64,000 nt of DNA from Streptomyces sp. SID9727 (GTDB taxonomy: Bacteria > Actinomycetota > Actinomycetes > Streptomycetales > Streptomycetaceae): assembly GCF_010550605.1 (NCBI RefSeq), contig NZ_JAAGNI010000363.1, forward strand, positions 41,442-105,441, in the 5' to 3' direction. Within the stretch, counting starts at the first letter, position 1; the number at the start of each line of letters is the position of its first letter. Positions 27,646 to 36,546 of the stretch are shown piece by piece. The notes below the pieces were generated by a model. The model did no database searches. It was not told the DNA's origin and saw only the letters and a program-made list of their open reading frames with translations. Position numbers and translations under genes: made by a program.

Positions 27646-28851
27646 ATGTCCGTGTGGGACGACCTGGTCGGCCAGGACCGGGTGCAGGAGCAGCTGGGCG
27701 CCGCCGCCCGGGACGCCGATGTGCTGGTCACCGCCGACGCGGCGGGGGAGCCGGTGCCGCCCGGCTCGAAGATGACGCACGCCTGGCTGTTCACCGGACC
27801 GCCCGGCTCCGGACGCTCCACCGCCGCCCGGGCCTTCGCCGCCGCGCTCCAGTGCACCAGCCCTGACCGCGCGCTGGGCGGGGCGCCGGGCTGCGGTTTC
27901 TGCGACGGCTGCCACACCAGTCTCATCGGTACGCACGCGGACGTCGACGTGATCCGCACCGACCTTCTCTCCATCGGTGTGAAGGAGACCCGTGAGCTGG
28001 TGCGCCGCGCCCAGCTCTCGCCGGCGGTCGGGCGCTGGCAGGTCATCGTCATGGAGGACGCCGACCGCCTCACCGAGGGCGCGGGCAACGTTCTGCTGAA
28101 GGCGGTCGAGGAGCCCGCGCCGCGCACGGTGTGGCTGCTGTGCGCGCCCTCGCTGGAGGACGTGCTGCCGACGATCCGGTCGCGGTGCCGCCACCTCACC
28201 CTGCGTACGCCGCCGGTCGACGCGGTCGCCGACGTCCTGATCCGCCGGGACGGCATCGACCCGGAGCGGGCCGCCGCGGCGGCCCGCGCCACCCAGGGGC
28301 ACATCGGCAGGGCGCGCCGCCTCGCCACGGACGAGCGGGCCAGGGCGCGCCGGGCCGCGGTGCTGAAGCTGCCGCTGCGCGTCGAGGACATCGGGGGATG
28401 CCTTAAGGCGGCGCAGGAGCTGATCGACACCGCGACCGAGGACGCGAAGCAGGCGTCCGAGGAGGTGGACGCGAAGGAGACGGAGGACATGAAGGCAGCG
28501 CTCGGTGCCGCCGCCGGGGGCCGTATGCCGCGCGGCACGGCCGGGGTGATGAAGGAGCTGGAGGACCGGCAGAAGCGCCGCAAGACCCGCACCCAGCGCG
28601 ACAGCCTCGATCTGGCGCTCACCGAGCTGACCGGCTTCTACCGCGATGTGCTCGCCCTGCAGTTCGGCTCGCGGATCGCGATAGCCAACGCCGACGCCGA
28701 GGACGCCCTGGACCGTGTCGCGCGCGCGTCCACCCCGGAGCGCACGCTGCGCCGGATCGAGGCGGTGTCGGCCTGCCGCCGCGCCCTGGATCGCAACGTG
28801 GCGCCGCTGCTGGCGGTGGAGGCGATGACGATGGCGCTGCGCGCGGGCTGA
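27646..28851 (+). CDS. holB: DNA polymerase III delta' subunit
   Basis: A 401-aa clamp-loader subunit. N-terminal VWDDLVGQDRVQEQL, a Walker A-like GPPGSGRST with Arg replacing Lys (ATPase-dead, as expected for delta'), a four-cysteine zinc module (QCTS to CGFCDGC) and the SRC motif in IRSRCRH are all present. The C-terminal collar domain ends at TMALRAG. ATG 27646 follows GAAAGG with a 9-nt spacer. It sits after tmk as in many actinobacteria. Confidence 0.93.
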   Translation: MSVWDDLVGQDRVQEQLGAAARDADVLVTADAAGEPVPPGSKMTHAWLFTGPPGSGRSTAARAFAAALQCTSPDRALGGAPGCGFCDGCHTSLIGTHADVDVIRTDLLSIGVKETRELVRRAQLSPAVGRWQVIVMEDADRLTEGAGNVLLKAVEEPAPRTVWLLCAPSLEDVLPTIRSRCRHLTLRTPPVDAVADVLIRRDGIDPERAAAAARATQGHIGRARRLATDERARARRAAVLKLPLRVEDIGGCLKAAQELIDTATEDAKQASEEVDAKETEDMKAALGAAAGGRMPRGTAGVMKELEDRQKRRKTRTQRDSLDLALTELTGFYRDVLALQFGSRIAIANADAEDALDRVARASTPERTLRRIEAVSACRRALDRNVAPLLAVEAMTMALRAG

Positions 28852-28964
28852 GGTGTGGTCATGGCTCTGCGTGCGGGCTGAGGCGTCAGGCGCCCCTCAA
28901 GGCGCGCGCCGCGCGCTGCGTCACCCGAAAGAGGAGGGAAACGGGGGTGCGGCGACAGGGCGGC

Positions 28965-28970
28965 TACGCT
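28965..28970 (+). promoter_or_regulatory. Leaderless -10 element of the S33 peptidase gene
   Basis: TACGCT ends 6 nt before ATG 28977. A competing in-frame GTG at 28947 has a good AGGAGG ribosome site, so both a leaderless and a leadered product are possible. Confidence 0.45.
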
Positions 28971-28976
28971 CCGGGC

Positions 28977-30527
28977 ATGGACACCAGGCGCCCGTTCCGC
29001 ACTCTTGCCCTCGCGCTCGGCACTGCCGGCCTGCTCGTATCCGGGTGCAGCGGCGGAGACTCGTCGTCGGAAGCCTCCTCCTCCGCCGGTGCCGCGTCCG
29101 CGTCGCCCGCAGCAGTGCCGGCCGGCCTGAAGCCGTACTACGCGCAGCGCCTCAGCTGGCGGGACTGCGGTGTCAGCGGTTTCCAGTGCGCGACGATGAA
29201 GGCGCCGCTGGACTACGCGAAGCCGGACGGCGGCGAGATCAAGCTGGCCGTCTCGCGCAAGAAGGCGACCGGTCCCGGTAAGCGGATCGGCTCCCTCCTG
29301 GTGAACCCGGGCGGTCCCGGAGGATCGGCCATCGGCTACCTCCAGGGCTACGCGGGGATCGGTTACCCCGCCCAGGTGCGGGCCCGCTACGACATGGTGG
29401 CCGTCGACCCGCGCGGGGTGGCGCGCAGTGAGCCCGTCGAGTGCCTGACCGGGCCGCAGATGGACGCGTACACGCAGGTGGACCAGACCCCGGACGACGA
29501 CGCCGAGGTCGCGAAGCTGAGTGACGCCTTCGAGAAGTTCGCCTCGGGCTGCGAGAAGCGTTCGGGTGAGATCCTGCCGCATGTCTCGACCGTGGAGACG
29601 GCACGGGACATGGACATGCTGCGCGCCCTGCTCGGCGACGAGCGCCTGAATTACGTGGGGGCGTCGTACGGAACGTTCCTGGGCGCGACCTACGCCGAAC
29701 TGTTCCCCGGACGCACCGGCCGCCTGGTCCTCGACGGGGCGATGGACCCCTCGCTCTCGTCGGAGGAGATGAACCGGGCGCAGACGGCGGGGTTCGAGAC
29801 GGCCTTCCAGTCGTTCGCGAAGGACTGCGTGAAGCAGGCGGACTGCCCGCTCGGGACCACGTCCGCCTCCGACGCGGCGGACCGCCTGAAGAAGCTCTTC
29901 GCCGACCTGGACGAGGACCCGATTCCGACGGGCGAGTCGCGCCGGCTGGGCGAATCGCTGGCCACGACGGGAGTCATCGCCGCCATGTACGACGAGTCGG
30001 CCTGGCCCCAGCTGCGCGAGGCGCTGACCGGCGCGGAGTCGGGCGACGGATCGGGGCTGCTGGCCCTGGCCGACAGCTACTACGAGCGGGAGCCGAGCGG
30101 TAAGTACGCCAATCTGATGTTCGCCAACGCGGCGGTGAACTGCCTCGACCTCCCGCCCGCGTTCACCGGCCCCGAGGCCGTCGAGAAGGCCCTCCCCGGC
30201 TTCGAGAAGGCGTCCCCGGTCTTCGGCAGGGGCTTCGCCTGGGCGGCCCTGAACTGCACCCGCTGGCCCGTCCCCGCCACCGGCACCGCCCACCGCATCG
30301 AGGCCGAGGGCGCCGCCCCCATCGTCGTCGTCGGCACCACCCGCGACCCGGCCACGCCGTACGCCTGGGCCGAGTCCCTGGCCGGCCAGCTCTCCTCGGG
30401 CACCCTGCTCACCTATGAGGGCGACGGCCACACCGCGTACGGACGCGGCAGCGACTGCATCGACACGGCGATCAACACGTACCTCCTGGAGGGCACCCCT
30501 CCGGCCGCGGACAAGAAGTGCACCTGA
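28977..30527 (+). CDS. Secreted tripeptidyl aminopeptidase-like lipoprotein (S33)
   Basis: A 516-aa alpha/beta hydrolase of the peptidase S33 family. The signal peptide ends in lipobox LVSGC (Cys24). The oxyanion region is NPGGPGGS, the nucleophile elbow GASYGT (Ser230), the acid near TRDPATPY and the His in GDGHTAYG. It probably trims peptides from the N-terminus at the cell surface, like SlpD/SlpE of Streptomyces. I use ATG 28977; GTG 28947 would add ten residues to the signal peptide and has AGGAGG upstream. Two distant paralogs (36547-38160 and 49242-50753) occur in the island. Confidence 0.88.
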   Translation: MDTRRPFRTLALALGTAGLLVSGCSGGDSSSEASSSAGAASASPAAVPAGLKPYYAQRLSWRDCGVSGFQCATMKAPLDYAKPDGGEIKLAVSRKKATGPGKRIGSLLVNPGGPGGSAIGYLQGYAGIGYPAQVRARYDMVAVDPRGVARSEPVECLTGPQMDAYTQVDQTPDDDAEVAKLSDAFEKFASGCEKRSGEILPHVSTVETARDMDMLRALLGDERLNYVGASYGTFLGATYAELFPGRTGRLVLDGAMDPSLSSEEMNRAQTAGFETAFQSFAKDCVKQADCPLGTTSASDAADRLKKLFADLDEDPIPTGESRRLGESLATTGVIAAMYDESAWPQLREALTGAESGDGSGLLALADSYYEREPSGKYANLMFANAAVNCLDLPPAFTGPEAVEKALPGFEKASPVFGRGFAWAALNCTRWPVPATGTAHRIEAEGAAPIVVVGTTRDPATPYAWAESLAGQLSSGTLLTYEGDGHTAYGRGSDCIDTAINTYLLEGTPPAADKKCT

Positions 30528-30575
30528 CCTCTCCGCCCAGCGCTGACCTGCGGGTTCGTGGTGGGAGCGGGATGG

Positions 30576-30605
30576 TTCGGAGCACCCCCGGAAACTGTGT
30601 AGACT
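30576..30605 (+). promoter_or_regulatory. Promoter of tRNA-Thr
   Basis: TTCGGA (30576-30581) and TAGACT (30600-30605) with an 18-bp spacer lie about 40 bp before the mature tRNA start. Confidence 0.5.
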
Positions 30606-30645
30606 TGGCGTCGCTGCTGATCGCATCATGGTGCGGACAGGGCGC

Positions 30646-30719
30646 GCCGCCTTAGCTCAGTTGGCCAGAGCAACGCACTCGTAATGCGTAGGTCTCGGGT
30701 TCGAATCCCGAAGGCGGCT
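30646..30719 (+). tRNA. tRNA-Thr (anticodon CGU), integration target
   Basis: A cloverleaf folds cleanly: acceptor GCCGCCT with AGGCGGC, D stem GCTC/GAGC, anticodon stem ACGCA/TGCGT with loop CTCGTAA (anticodon CGT, reads ACG), and T arm TCGGG TTCGAAT CCCGA. CCA is not encoded. The 3' part from the anticodon loop onward is supplied by the integrated element; the displaced chromosomal copy is at 51373-51415. Confidence 0.96.
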
Positions 30720-30720
30720 C
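30678..30720 (+). repeat. att site, tRNA-proximal copy
   Basis: 43 bp from the anticodon loop to two bases past the acceptor stem, identical to 51373-51415. It rebuilds an intact tRNA gene. Confidence 0.88.
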
Positions 30721-30727
30721 AACGGTG

Positions 30728-30757
30728 AACCCCAGGTCAGGCTTCTGACCTGGGGTT
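30728..30757 (+). terminator. Terminator following the tRNA
   Basis: A perfect 13-bp stem (30728-30740 with 30745-30757) and GCTT loop. Its distal part matches the terminator after the displaced att copy. The rest of 30721-31167 (447 bp) has no supportable gene and no clear integrase remnant. Confidence 0.8.
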
Positions 30758-31167
30758 TCCTGTTGGGGATGACCTTGGAATCCTGCCAAATCGGGCGCCG
30801 CTCGTCTGTGCATGTAAGGCGCAAGTCTCAGGTTCGTTTTCGCTGGCGCCTGTGAGCTCCGGTAAGGTTCTGACCTGCTGTTTTGGTGCAGTTCAGCCCT
30901 CGGTCGCCGCGTAGTCACTTGCTCCGGTGGACAGCCGGTGGACAAGCGTGCGTGACGCTGCGTTCGGGGAACGCTTTCCGAGGGGATGGAAGGGTCCGGG
31001 GGCCTGCGGACGGGCAGCTGGCCGGAGGCCTTCTTGCGCTGGCCCGACATTTGGAAGAAGCCCCTGACTAACAGTTGTCTGTCGCTGTTCAACCGCCAAG
31101 GCAGGGATGAGGGGTTGCTGCCGCTGACCAGGTCGGCGATCTCTCCTTCGTCTCACACACGCGGTGA

Positions 31168-32577
31168 TCAGGCGCCGGCGGTGGATGTAGGGAGCGGTGT
31201 GGCGGAGAAGACCGAGTCCGGGTCGACTGCGGACTTCACGGCGAGCAGGCGTTCGGTGTTCGGCCCGTAGGAGTTCGCTATCTGGTCGGGAGTTTCCGGC
31301 CCCAGGAAGTTCACGTAGCCGCCCGGCAGGGAAAACGGTTCGAGGGCTGCGTGAGCTTCTTCCAGCCAGCGCAGGTGCGAGGGCCTACCTGTGTGGTCCT
31401 TGTTCTCGCCGTTCTCCCACATGCAGATCAGCTCGACCATGAGGTGCGGTTCGCGTCGGCCGAAAGCCGTGGAACCGAGAGTTGGGCGGGTGGCCGCACC
31501 GTGGAACTGGTGCCACACGATCGCGGAGAACGGTGAGGTGAACTCCTGGGCGGCCCGGTCCAGGAGGGTTGCGATGGAGCCCGTGACGCTCTGGACGGTT
31601 CGTGTGCGGATCGCGCCCATGCGGCCCGGTGGGAACATGGCGTCCGTCGCTGCCAGTGTTGCGGAACGGGCGGCCGGTCCGATCTCGGCGAGCACGGGTG
31701 TGCCGAGTCTGGCCAGGGTGCGTACCGGCCCGTTCTGGGCGTTGCCTGCCTCAAGGTTCCCCGACCAGGTCGGGGCGACGTACACCGTCGGCTTGCCGTC
31801 CGGGCCGGGAAGGAACCCCACGTCTACCGTCAGCTCGTCGGGACTGTCCTGAAGGATCCCGCCGAGGTCGGCCAGTATGCCGGCGCTCTGGTCGATCGGG
31901 TACAGGATGGTTCCCGAGATGACGGTCGGTACGGGGTGCAGGCGGATCCGTGCCGAGGTCACGACGCCGAAGTTGCCGCCGCCGCCGCGCAAGGCCCAGA
32001 AGAGGTCCGGGTGGTGTTCGGCGTCGGTGTTCACTCGTGAGCCGTCGGCCAGGACGACCTCGGCGCTGAGCAGGTTGTCGGCTGCGAGCCCGAATTGGCC
32101 CAGGAGGGGACCGTAGCCGCCGCCGAGCGTGAGGCCGACCATGCCGACGGAGCCCGCCGTTCCGGTGACGGCGGTCAGGCCCGCCCGCTCGGCGGCTGAG
32201 ACGACGTCCGAAGAGAGAGCCCCGCCGCCGACTGTCGCGTAACGGTGGTTGACGTCGACCTGCACGTCTCTCATTTCGGTCAGATCGAGGACCAGCCCGC
32301 CGGGTCGGAACGCCCGGCCCCAGAAGTCGTGCCCCCCGCCACGCACGGAGAGTGGCACTCCATGGTTGCGAGAAGCGCGTACTCCCGCCTGCACGTCAGC
32401 GGTGCTCGCGCACCGCACGACGACCGAAGGGCGGACATCGACCGCTGCGTTGAACAGCGCCAGGGCTCGCGTGTACTCCGGTCCGCTGGTGAGCACACGG
32501 TCCGTAGGAATATGGGACCGCAGCTCGGCCAGGAAGGCGGTATCGCCTGTTTCGTGGGCGTCGGTAGGGGACTGCAT
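31168..32577 (-). CDS. Berberine-bridge-type FAD-linked oxidoreductase
   Basis: A 469-aa flavoprotein. An FAD_binding_4 domain has VRGGGHDFWGRAF with the likely flavin-linking His83, and GGGYGPLLGQFGL. A C-terminal BBE motif includes YVNFLGPE and the NTERLLAVKSAVDPDSVF region. Such enzymes oxidise alcohols, sugars or alkaloid-like intermediates in secondary metabolism. ATG 32577 follows AGGAGTG. It is the last gene of a four-gene minus-strand operon led by the GPP34 gene; 170 bp separate it from the condensation-like gene. Confidence 0.87.
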   Translation of the reverse strand: MQSPTDAHETGDTAFLAELRSHIPTDRVLTSGPEYTRALALFNAAVDVRPSVVVRCASTADVQAGVRASRNHGVPLSVRGGGHDFWGRAFRPGGLVLDLTEMRDVQVDVNHRYATVGGGALSSDVVSAAERAGLTAVTGTAGSVGMVGLTLGGGYGPLLGQFGLAADNLLSAEVVLADGSRVNTDAEHHPDLFWALRGGGGNFGVVTSARIRLHPVPTVISGTILYPIDQSAGILADLGGILQDSPDELTVDVGFLPGPDGKPTVYVAPTWSGNLEAGNAQNGPVRTLARLGTPVLAEIGPAARSATLAATDAMFPPGRMGAIRTRTVQSVTGSIATLLDRAAQEFTSPFSAIVWHQFHGAATRPTLGSTAFGRREPHLMVELICMWENGENKDHTGRPSHLRWLEEAHAALEPFSLPGGYVNFLGPETPDQIANSYGPNTERLLAVKSAVDPDSVFSATPLPTSTAGA

Positions 32578-32747
32578 GGTCACTCCTGTGTGTCGCTCAT
32601 CGGGTGCGGCTGTCGAGCGCGTGGTGTGGATGTGGTGGCCGGGTCGGTTCGGTGGCGCTCTGCCCGTTCGGCGAGGGCGTCCCGGGCGCTTCGGACCGCC
32701 GGATGGCCGACGGTGTGTCTGGGACGGTGCTCGGTGCCCTGCATGCA

Positions 32748-33998
32748 TCAGGAGGAGGGCGCGCCGGGTTCGGTGCACTGCTGGGCGAGGACGGTGACCA
32801 TGTCGGGCAGCAGGACGGCCAGGGGGTCGTGGGTCAGCTCCGTCATTCGTAGGCGTCCCCCGCAGGTGGCGACACCCAGGACGTGTTCACCGGCCAGTTG
32901 GGTGGTCTGCGCCGGTCCCCACAGAGCGGTGAGACGGGCGCGGCCGTGTGCAGGCGCCTCGACCACTCCGAGATTGGTGATCTGGATGTCGGCGGCGGTG
33001 ACAGCGGTCATCATCGTCTCGGCCTCTTCGGGGTTGGTCGGCGGCTGCTGGGCCAGCGCCTGCGAACCGGCTTTGAGCAACCCGGGTGTCCGCTGGTGTT
33101 CCAGAGCCTGGTGATGATGCTGGGCCAGCTTCCAGAAATCTTCGGCCTGGGGTGCCTCGCTGACTGTCCGCGCTCCGGCGAAGCGATTGGCGACGGCGTC
33201 GGGAAGACCCGCGGCACGGCGCAGGTCGACCGGGCTCAGCACCCTCACCCGGGTGCGGCCCGCGCGGTGGAAGAGCGTGCAGGCGGCAGCGCACAGCGCG
33301 GCGTGCACGGACACGCCCTCCGCGCGGCAGCGGGCCACGAGGCGTGCGGTCAGACCGCGTTGCAGGGCCAAGGCGGAGACGTGCGGTGCCCGTCCCGAGA
33401 ACTGAGTCAGCTCGCCGGGCGGGTTCATCAGTTCGTCCTGGGGCGGCCCGACGGGAGGCGTCGCCGCGTCGAGGGCCTGCAGGAGGGCCTCCTGGGAGGG
33501 CGGCGCATCCTGCCCCGGGGTCGGCCTACCGCTCTCCTCGTCGCCGTCGAGGGCGGCGACGAGGTCCGACACCACCCGTATGCCGCCGGTGCCGTCGGTG
33601 ATCTGGTGGGCGAAGGTCAGCACGATGAAGCTGCCTGTTTCCGCGGGAATCAGTACGGTCCGCAGGAGCGGGCCGGGCTCCGGCGCGATGGGGCACGTCT
33701 GCTCACGGGCGACGACCGCCTGCCAGGGCGTTCCCTCGGCTGCGGTTTCGATCCTGACCGGGCCCTCTGCCCAGCGGTACCGAGCCTGAGCGGACCGGCG
33801 GTCGACCGAGACGCGGAGCAGCGGGTGCTGTGCCTGCACCTGCTTCAGCGCCCGTGCCAGCGTCTGCTCACAGACCTTGCGGTCGATCTCGGCGACCAGG
33901 GAGAACTGGACAGGGTTTCGATGCATGTAGAGATCGATGGTCCGCTCGAAAGCTCCGAGTTCCCGCACCGTCTCTGTTTGCGTGTGGCTGATCGACAT
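32748..33998 (-). CDS. Condensation/PapA-like acyltransferase
   Basis: A 416-aa protein of the CoA-dependent acyltransferase superfamily. The active-site HxxxDG motif is HQITDG (131-136), and a DFGWG-like C-terminal motif is not obvious. The N-terminal segment LYMHRNPVQFSLVAEIDR resembles the wax ester synthase, PapA and NRPS condensation groups. It may join an acyl or aminoacyl thioester to an alcohol or amine. No carrier protein is nearby, so free-standing ester or amide formation is more likely than NRPS work. ATG 33998 follows GGAAGGAA. Its start is 36 bp downstream of the DUF3159 gene end. Confidence 0.72.
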   Translation of the reverse strand: MSISHTQTETVRELGAFERTIDLYMHRNPVQFSLVAEIDRKVCEQTLARALKQVQAQHPLLRVSVDRRSAQARYRWAEGPVRIETAAEGTPWQAVVAREQTCPIAPEPGPLLRTVLIPAETGSFIVLTFAHQITDGTGGIRVVSDLVAALDGDEESGRPTPGQDAPPSQEALLQALDAATPPVGPPQDELMNPPGELTQFSGRAPHVSALALQRGLTARLVARCRAEGVSVHAALCAAACTLFHRAGRTRVRVLSPVDLRRAAGLPDAVANRFAGARTVSEAPQAEDFWKLAQHHHQALEHQRTPGLLKAGSQALAQQPPTNPEEAETMMTAVTAADIQITNLGVVEAPAHGRARLTALWGPAQTTQLAGEHVLGVATCGGRLRMTELTHDPLAVLLPDMVTVLAQQCTEPGAPSS

Positions 33999-34034
33999 GA
34001 GGTTCCTTCCGCGCTGAGGTGATGTGACTGCTCG

Positions 34035-34769
34035 CTACCTGGAGGCATCCTGACGAGGAGGGAGTTCGGCCTCGTGCTGAGCGATGGCCGGGACCGGTCG
34101 GATGTCCAGCAGACGCTTGGACGTCGCACGGAAGGCCCAGGCGACGACCAGTGCGGCGACCACGGTGAGGGGTGAGCCCATGGCGATCTTCGCGAAGGCG
34201 AGCCAGCCGGTGGCGTCATGCACGTAGAGCCACTGCTTTACTACGAACCGGGCGCCGAAGACGCTCGCCGCTGCGAGCGTGGCTATGTCGTGTGCCCGCA
34301 GAACCTGACGGTCCGCACGCCAGGCGTGCGCGCCACCGTGCAGGAGGTTCCACACCACACCGGTCAGGGGGCGGCGCAGGAGGACCGAACCGAAGGTGGC
34401 GAGGAATCCTGCGAAGGCCACCCAGATGCCCAGCAGGAAGAAGTCCTTGGCGGATCCGGTGAGTGCGACGATGCCCGCCGCGACCAGAACGCCGGTCAGG
34501 CTGCCCGAGGCGGCGAGAAGGCGTTCCCCGCGCACCAGCCGGGCCACGGTGAGTACCGCACCGGTTGCTACCGCCGCGATCACGGCTGCCTTCGTCGACA
34601 GCAAGGCGAGTGCGATCACGAACACCACGACCGGGACGGTCGAGTAGACGAAGCCCGCGATGCCGCCCATGGACCTGAGAATGGGTGAACCCGGGGCGGG
34701 GGGCGGCGCGCTTGTGGTGCCCGGGTCAGGAGTTGGGGAGGGGGCGTGCTCGCCTTCGAGTTGGGTCAT
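34035..34769 (-). CDS. DUF3159 integral membrane protein
   Basis: A 244-aa protein with a Pro-rich soluble N-terminus (~30 residues) and about six transmembrane helices, e.g. VPVVVFVIALALLSTKAAVI and FLLGIWVAFAGFLATFGSVL. The central loop RRPLTGVVWNLLHGG and the HDIATLAAASVFGARFVVKQ segment are typical of the actinobacterial DUF3159 family, of unknown function. It could be a lipid-handling or export component, inferred only from the neighbouring GPP34 and acyltransferase genes. Confidence 0.75.
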   Translation of the reverse strand: MTQLEGEHAPSPTPDPGTTSAPPPAPGSPILRSMGGIAGFVYSTVPVVVFVIALALLSTKAAVIAAVATGAVLTVARLVRGERLLAASGSLTGVLVAAGIVALTGSAKDFFLLGIWVAFAGFLATFGSVLLRRPLTGVVWNLLHGGAHAWRADRQVLRAHDIATLAAASVFGARFVVKQWLYVHDATGWLAFAKIAMGSPLTVVAALVVAWAFRATSKRLLDIRPVPAIAQHEAELPPRQDASR

Positions 34770-34839
34770 TGATCACTCCTGGTCACGTGCTGCGGTTGCA
34801 GCGTCTCTCGGGGATTTCTCGTTGCGGTCGTGGTGCGGT

Positions 34840-35490
34840 TCAGGCGCTCCAGCCGCCTCCCACGGCCCGGCTCGCGAGATAGGAGTCGCGCAGTGCCTTG
34901 CGCAGTCCGGGGACGAACGCGTCGAACCGCGCCGCTTGCGCCTTCAGGGCGGACTTGTGGGTGCGGCGGTCCTGTTTGCTCCACACCGAGGAGAGCTCCA
35001 GCTCGACCGCCAGGACGGCCATGGCCAGCTCGTCCGTCAGGTCATCGGCGGGAGTGCCGTCGAGCACGATCGCGCGCACCCGGTCCTGCAGGGCGTGCAC
35101 CAGGTCCGGGTGCACCACGGTGACCCTGTTGGTGGACACGATCCCCAGCTTCTTCCGCCGTTCGATGGCGACATCCCCGGAGGCGAGCAACTGGTCGCGG
35201 ACCGGGGTTTCGGCTGTGTGCGCCTTGTTGTGCAGGAACTTCAGCCAGCCCTTGGGCTTGTCCTCGGGCAGGTCGTACCAGACCGATGCCGTGAACGGAT
35301 CCTCAGGCGGATTGCCGGAGAGCCGCCGAACCTTCCCCCCGGTCGCGTCCAGCAGACCGTTACGGGCCAGCTCAGTCATCGCCCCGGCCCGCAGCAGCTG
35401 GCCGCGCCCCTGAATGTTGTCGAGCTGGAACTTTTCCTTCTTGACGGTGTAGCAGAGCAGATACAGCTTCTGAGCGAGAGTCGTGGGCAT
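34840..35490 (-). CDS. GPP34 (GOLPH3/VPS74-like) protein
   Basis: A 216-aa protein that begins LAQKLYLLCYTVKKEKFQLD and has RGQLLRAGAMTELARNGLLD, the typical start of bacterial GOLPH3/VPS74-fold proteins. The eukaryotic members bind PI4P at Golgi membranes and sort glycosyltransferases; bacterial members are of unknown role and are abundant in actinobacteria. ATG 35490 follows GGGGAG. It is the first gene of the operon GPP34-DUF3159-condensation-BBE, and the 1056 bp upstream hold no gene. Confidence 0.82.
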   Translation of the reverse strand: MPTTLAQKLYLLCYTVKKEKFQLDNIQGRGQLLRAGAMTELARNGLLDATGGKVRRLSGNPPEDPFTASVWYDLPEDKPKGWLKFLHNKAHTAETPVRDQLLASGDVAIERRKKLGIVSTNRVTVVHPDLVHALQDRVRAIVLDGTPADDLTDELAMAVLAVELELSSVWSKQDRRTHKSALKAQAARFDAFVPGLRKALRDSYLASRAVGGGWSA

Positions 35491-36546
35491 CAGAACTCCC
35501 CTTTGTGCTAGCCGAAGTCGGCAGAAGTTTCTATCGCCGACAAGAGAGTGAAATGTGTGCAGAGGAGGGGCTCATCGGTCGCACCCTCCCTTCCTCTAAT
35601 ACCTGTCAAGGGGCAGGTGGAATGAATTGGGCGTTCGCCCACCCATCAGGGAGTAACTGCTGGGCCCTCGCCCCTGATTTGCCTTTCAGTGGTTCTCCTA
35701 CCTCCGGTCCGAGCCGTGAAACTGGTGACGTTACGGCATAGTTCTGTACGACCTGGAGGATGGACATTTCTGGATCTGTTGCATGGTGTGCACCGAGTCC
35801 GCCGTCGTGACAGAGGCGTAACCGGCGTCCGCCTCGCGCCTGGGGGCGTCCCGTCAGGGTGCGCGGGATGCACAGGACCTCTCGTGCCGGGCCCTGGCCG
35901 TGCCGCTGGGCCAGTCCCTCAAACCGGGGTGGGCCGGGCGCTCGCGGTGTTGCGGAGACTGGAGTCGACGTCGGCGAAAGGTGTGCTGGACGTGCGGTAA
36001 CAGCAGTGGGAGAGACCGCTGGTGCAATCGGAGTCGCCGATGACGGGGCGGTCTCCCCTTGAACTGGCCAGGTGGTGTGCTGCGAGCGGGGTGGCGACGA
36101 GGGCAAGGCGCGGGTTTTCCTTCTGCCTTGTTTGACCTGCGCCGTCAGCAACTGCGGATTACATCGCCGAGGCCGCCTCGGTTGAGAACGCAGGACCTAT
36201 TCTCTCTCCGCTTTTACGGTGCGTCGGTTCACCAAGCCGACGCAGAATCACGCACGGGCGGGGCCCTGAAGTGGGCTGCGTGAGGACTGTCCCGCAATTC
36301 CCGGTGGATCAAGCGCATGGCGTCCGGACGCGGCGCATCGCAAAGCGAAGGAGCGTCCACATACTGGATGCATGGGGACGCTCCGACAACGTGACGAGGT
36401 GCCTTGGCTGTCTTCGGGCACCCGGCGGGAAATGCGGGCCAGCCCTTAGCTGTGGCCTTGAACTTCAGTCAGCCCGCGCGTAAATCCTTCCGCTGTTCTG
36501 AGGTCATGCCGTGCGTATGCGTGGGCGAGTGACGGCTGGCTGTGAC
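35491..36546. other. Gene-free 1-kb segment with one hairpin
   Basis: No coding frame here has a ribosome site, codon bias and recognisable product together. A 9-bp stem (36350-36358 with 36376-36384, loop 17 nt) lies about 160 bp past the end of the convergent-side S33 gene and may terminate it or mark an old IS end. The left part should contain the GPP34 operon promoter, but I cannot pick it. Confidence 0.4.

Noticed and set aside
24373..28302. 1309-codon minus-strand open frame opposite tmk and holB
   Set aside because: Antisense shadow with no motif; both sense genes are well identified.
30652..31092. Minus-strand frame beginning past 31000 and ending in the tRNA as an integrase candidate
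   Set aside because: The part over the tRNA is simply the antisense of the tRNA, and the rest has no recombinase motif.
31168..35490. The GPP34 operon as part of a larger NRPS or PKS cluster
   Set aside because: No adenylation, ketosynthase or carrier domain is seen anywhere in the window.
35606..36151. 181-codon minus-strand frame
   Set aside because: Biased Pro/Arg/Thr composition, poor codon bias and no ribosome site; left as non-coding.
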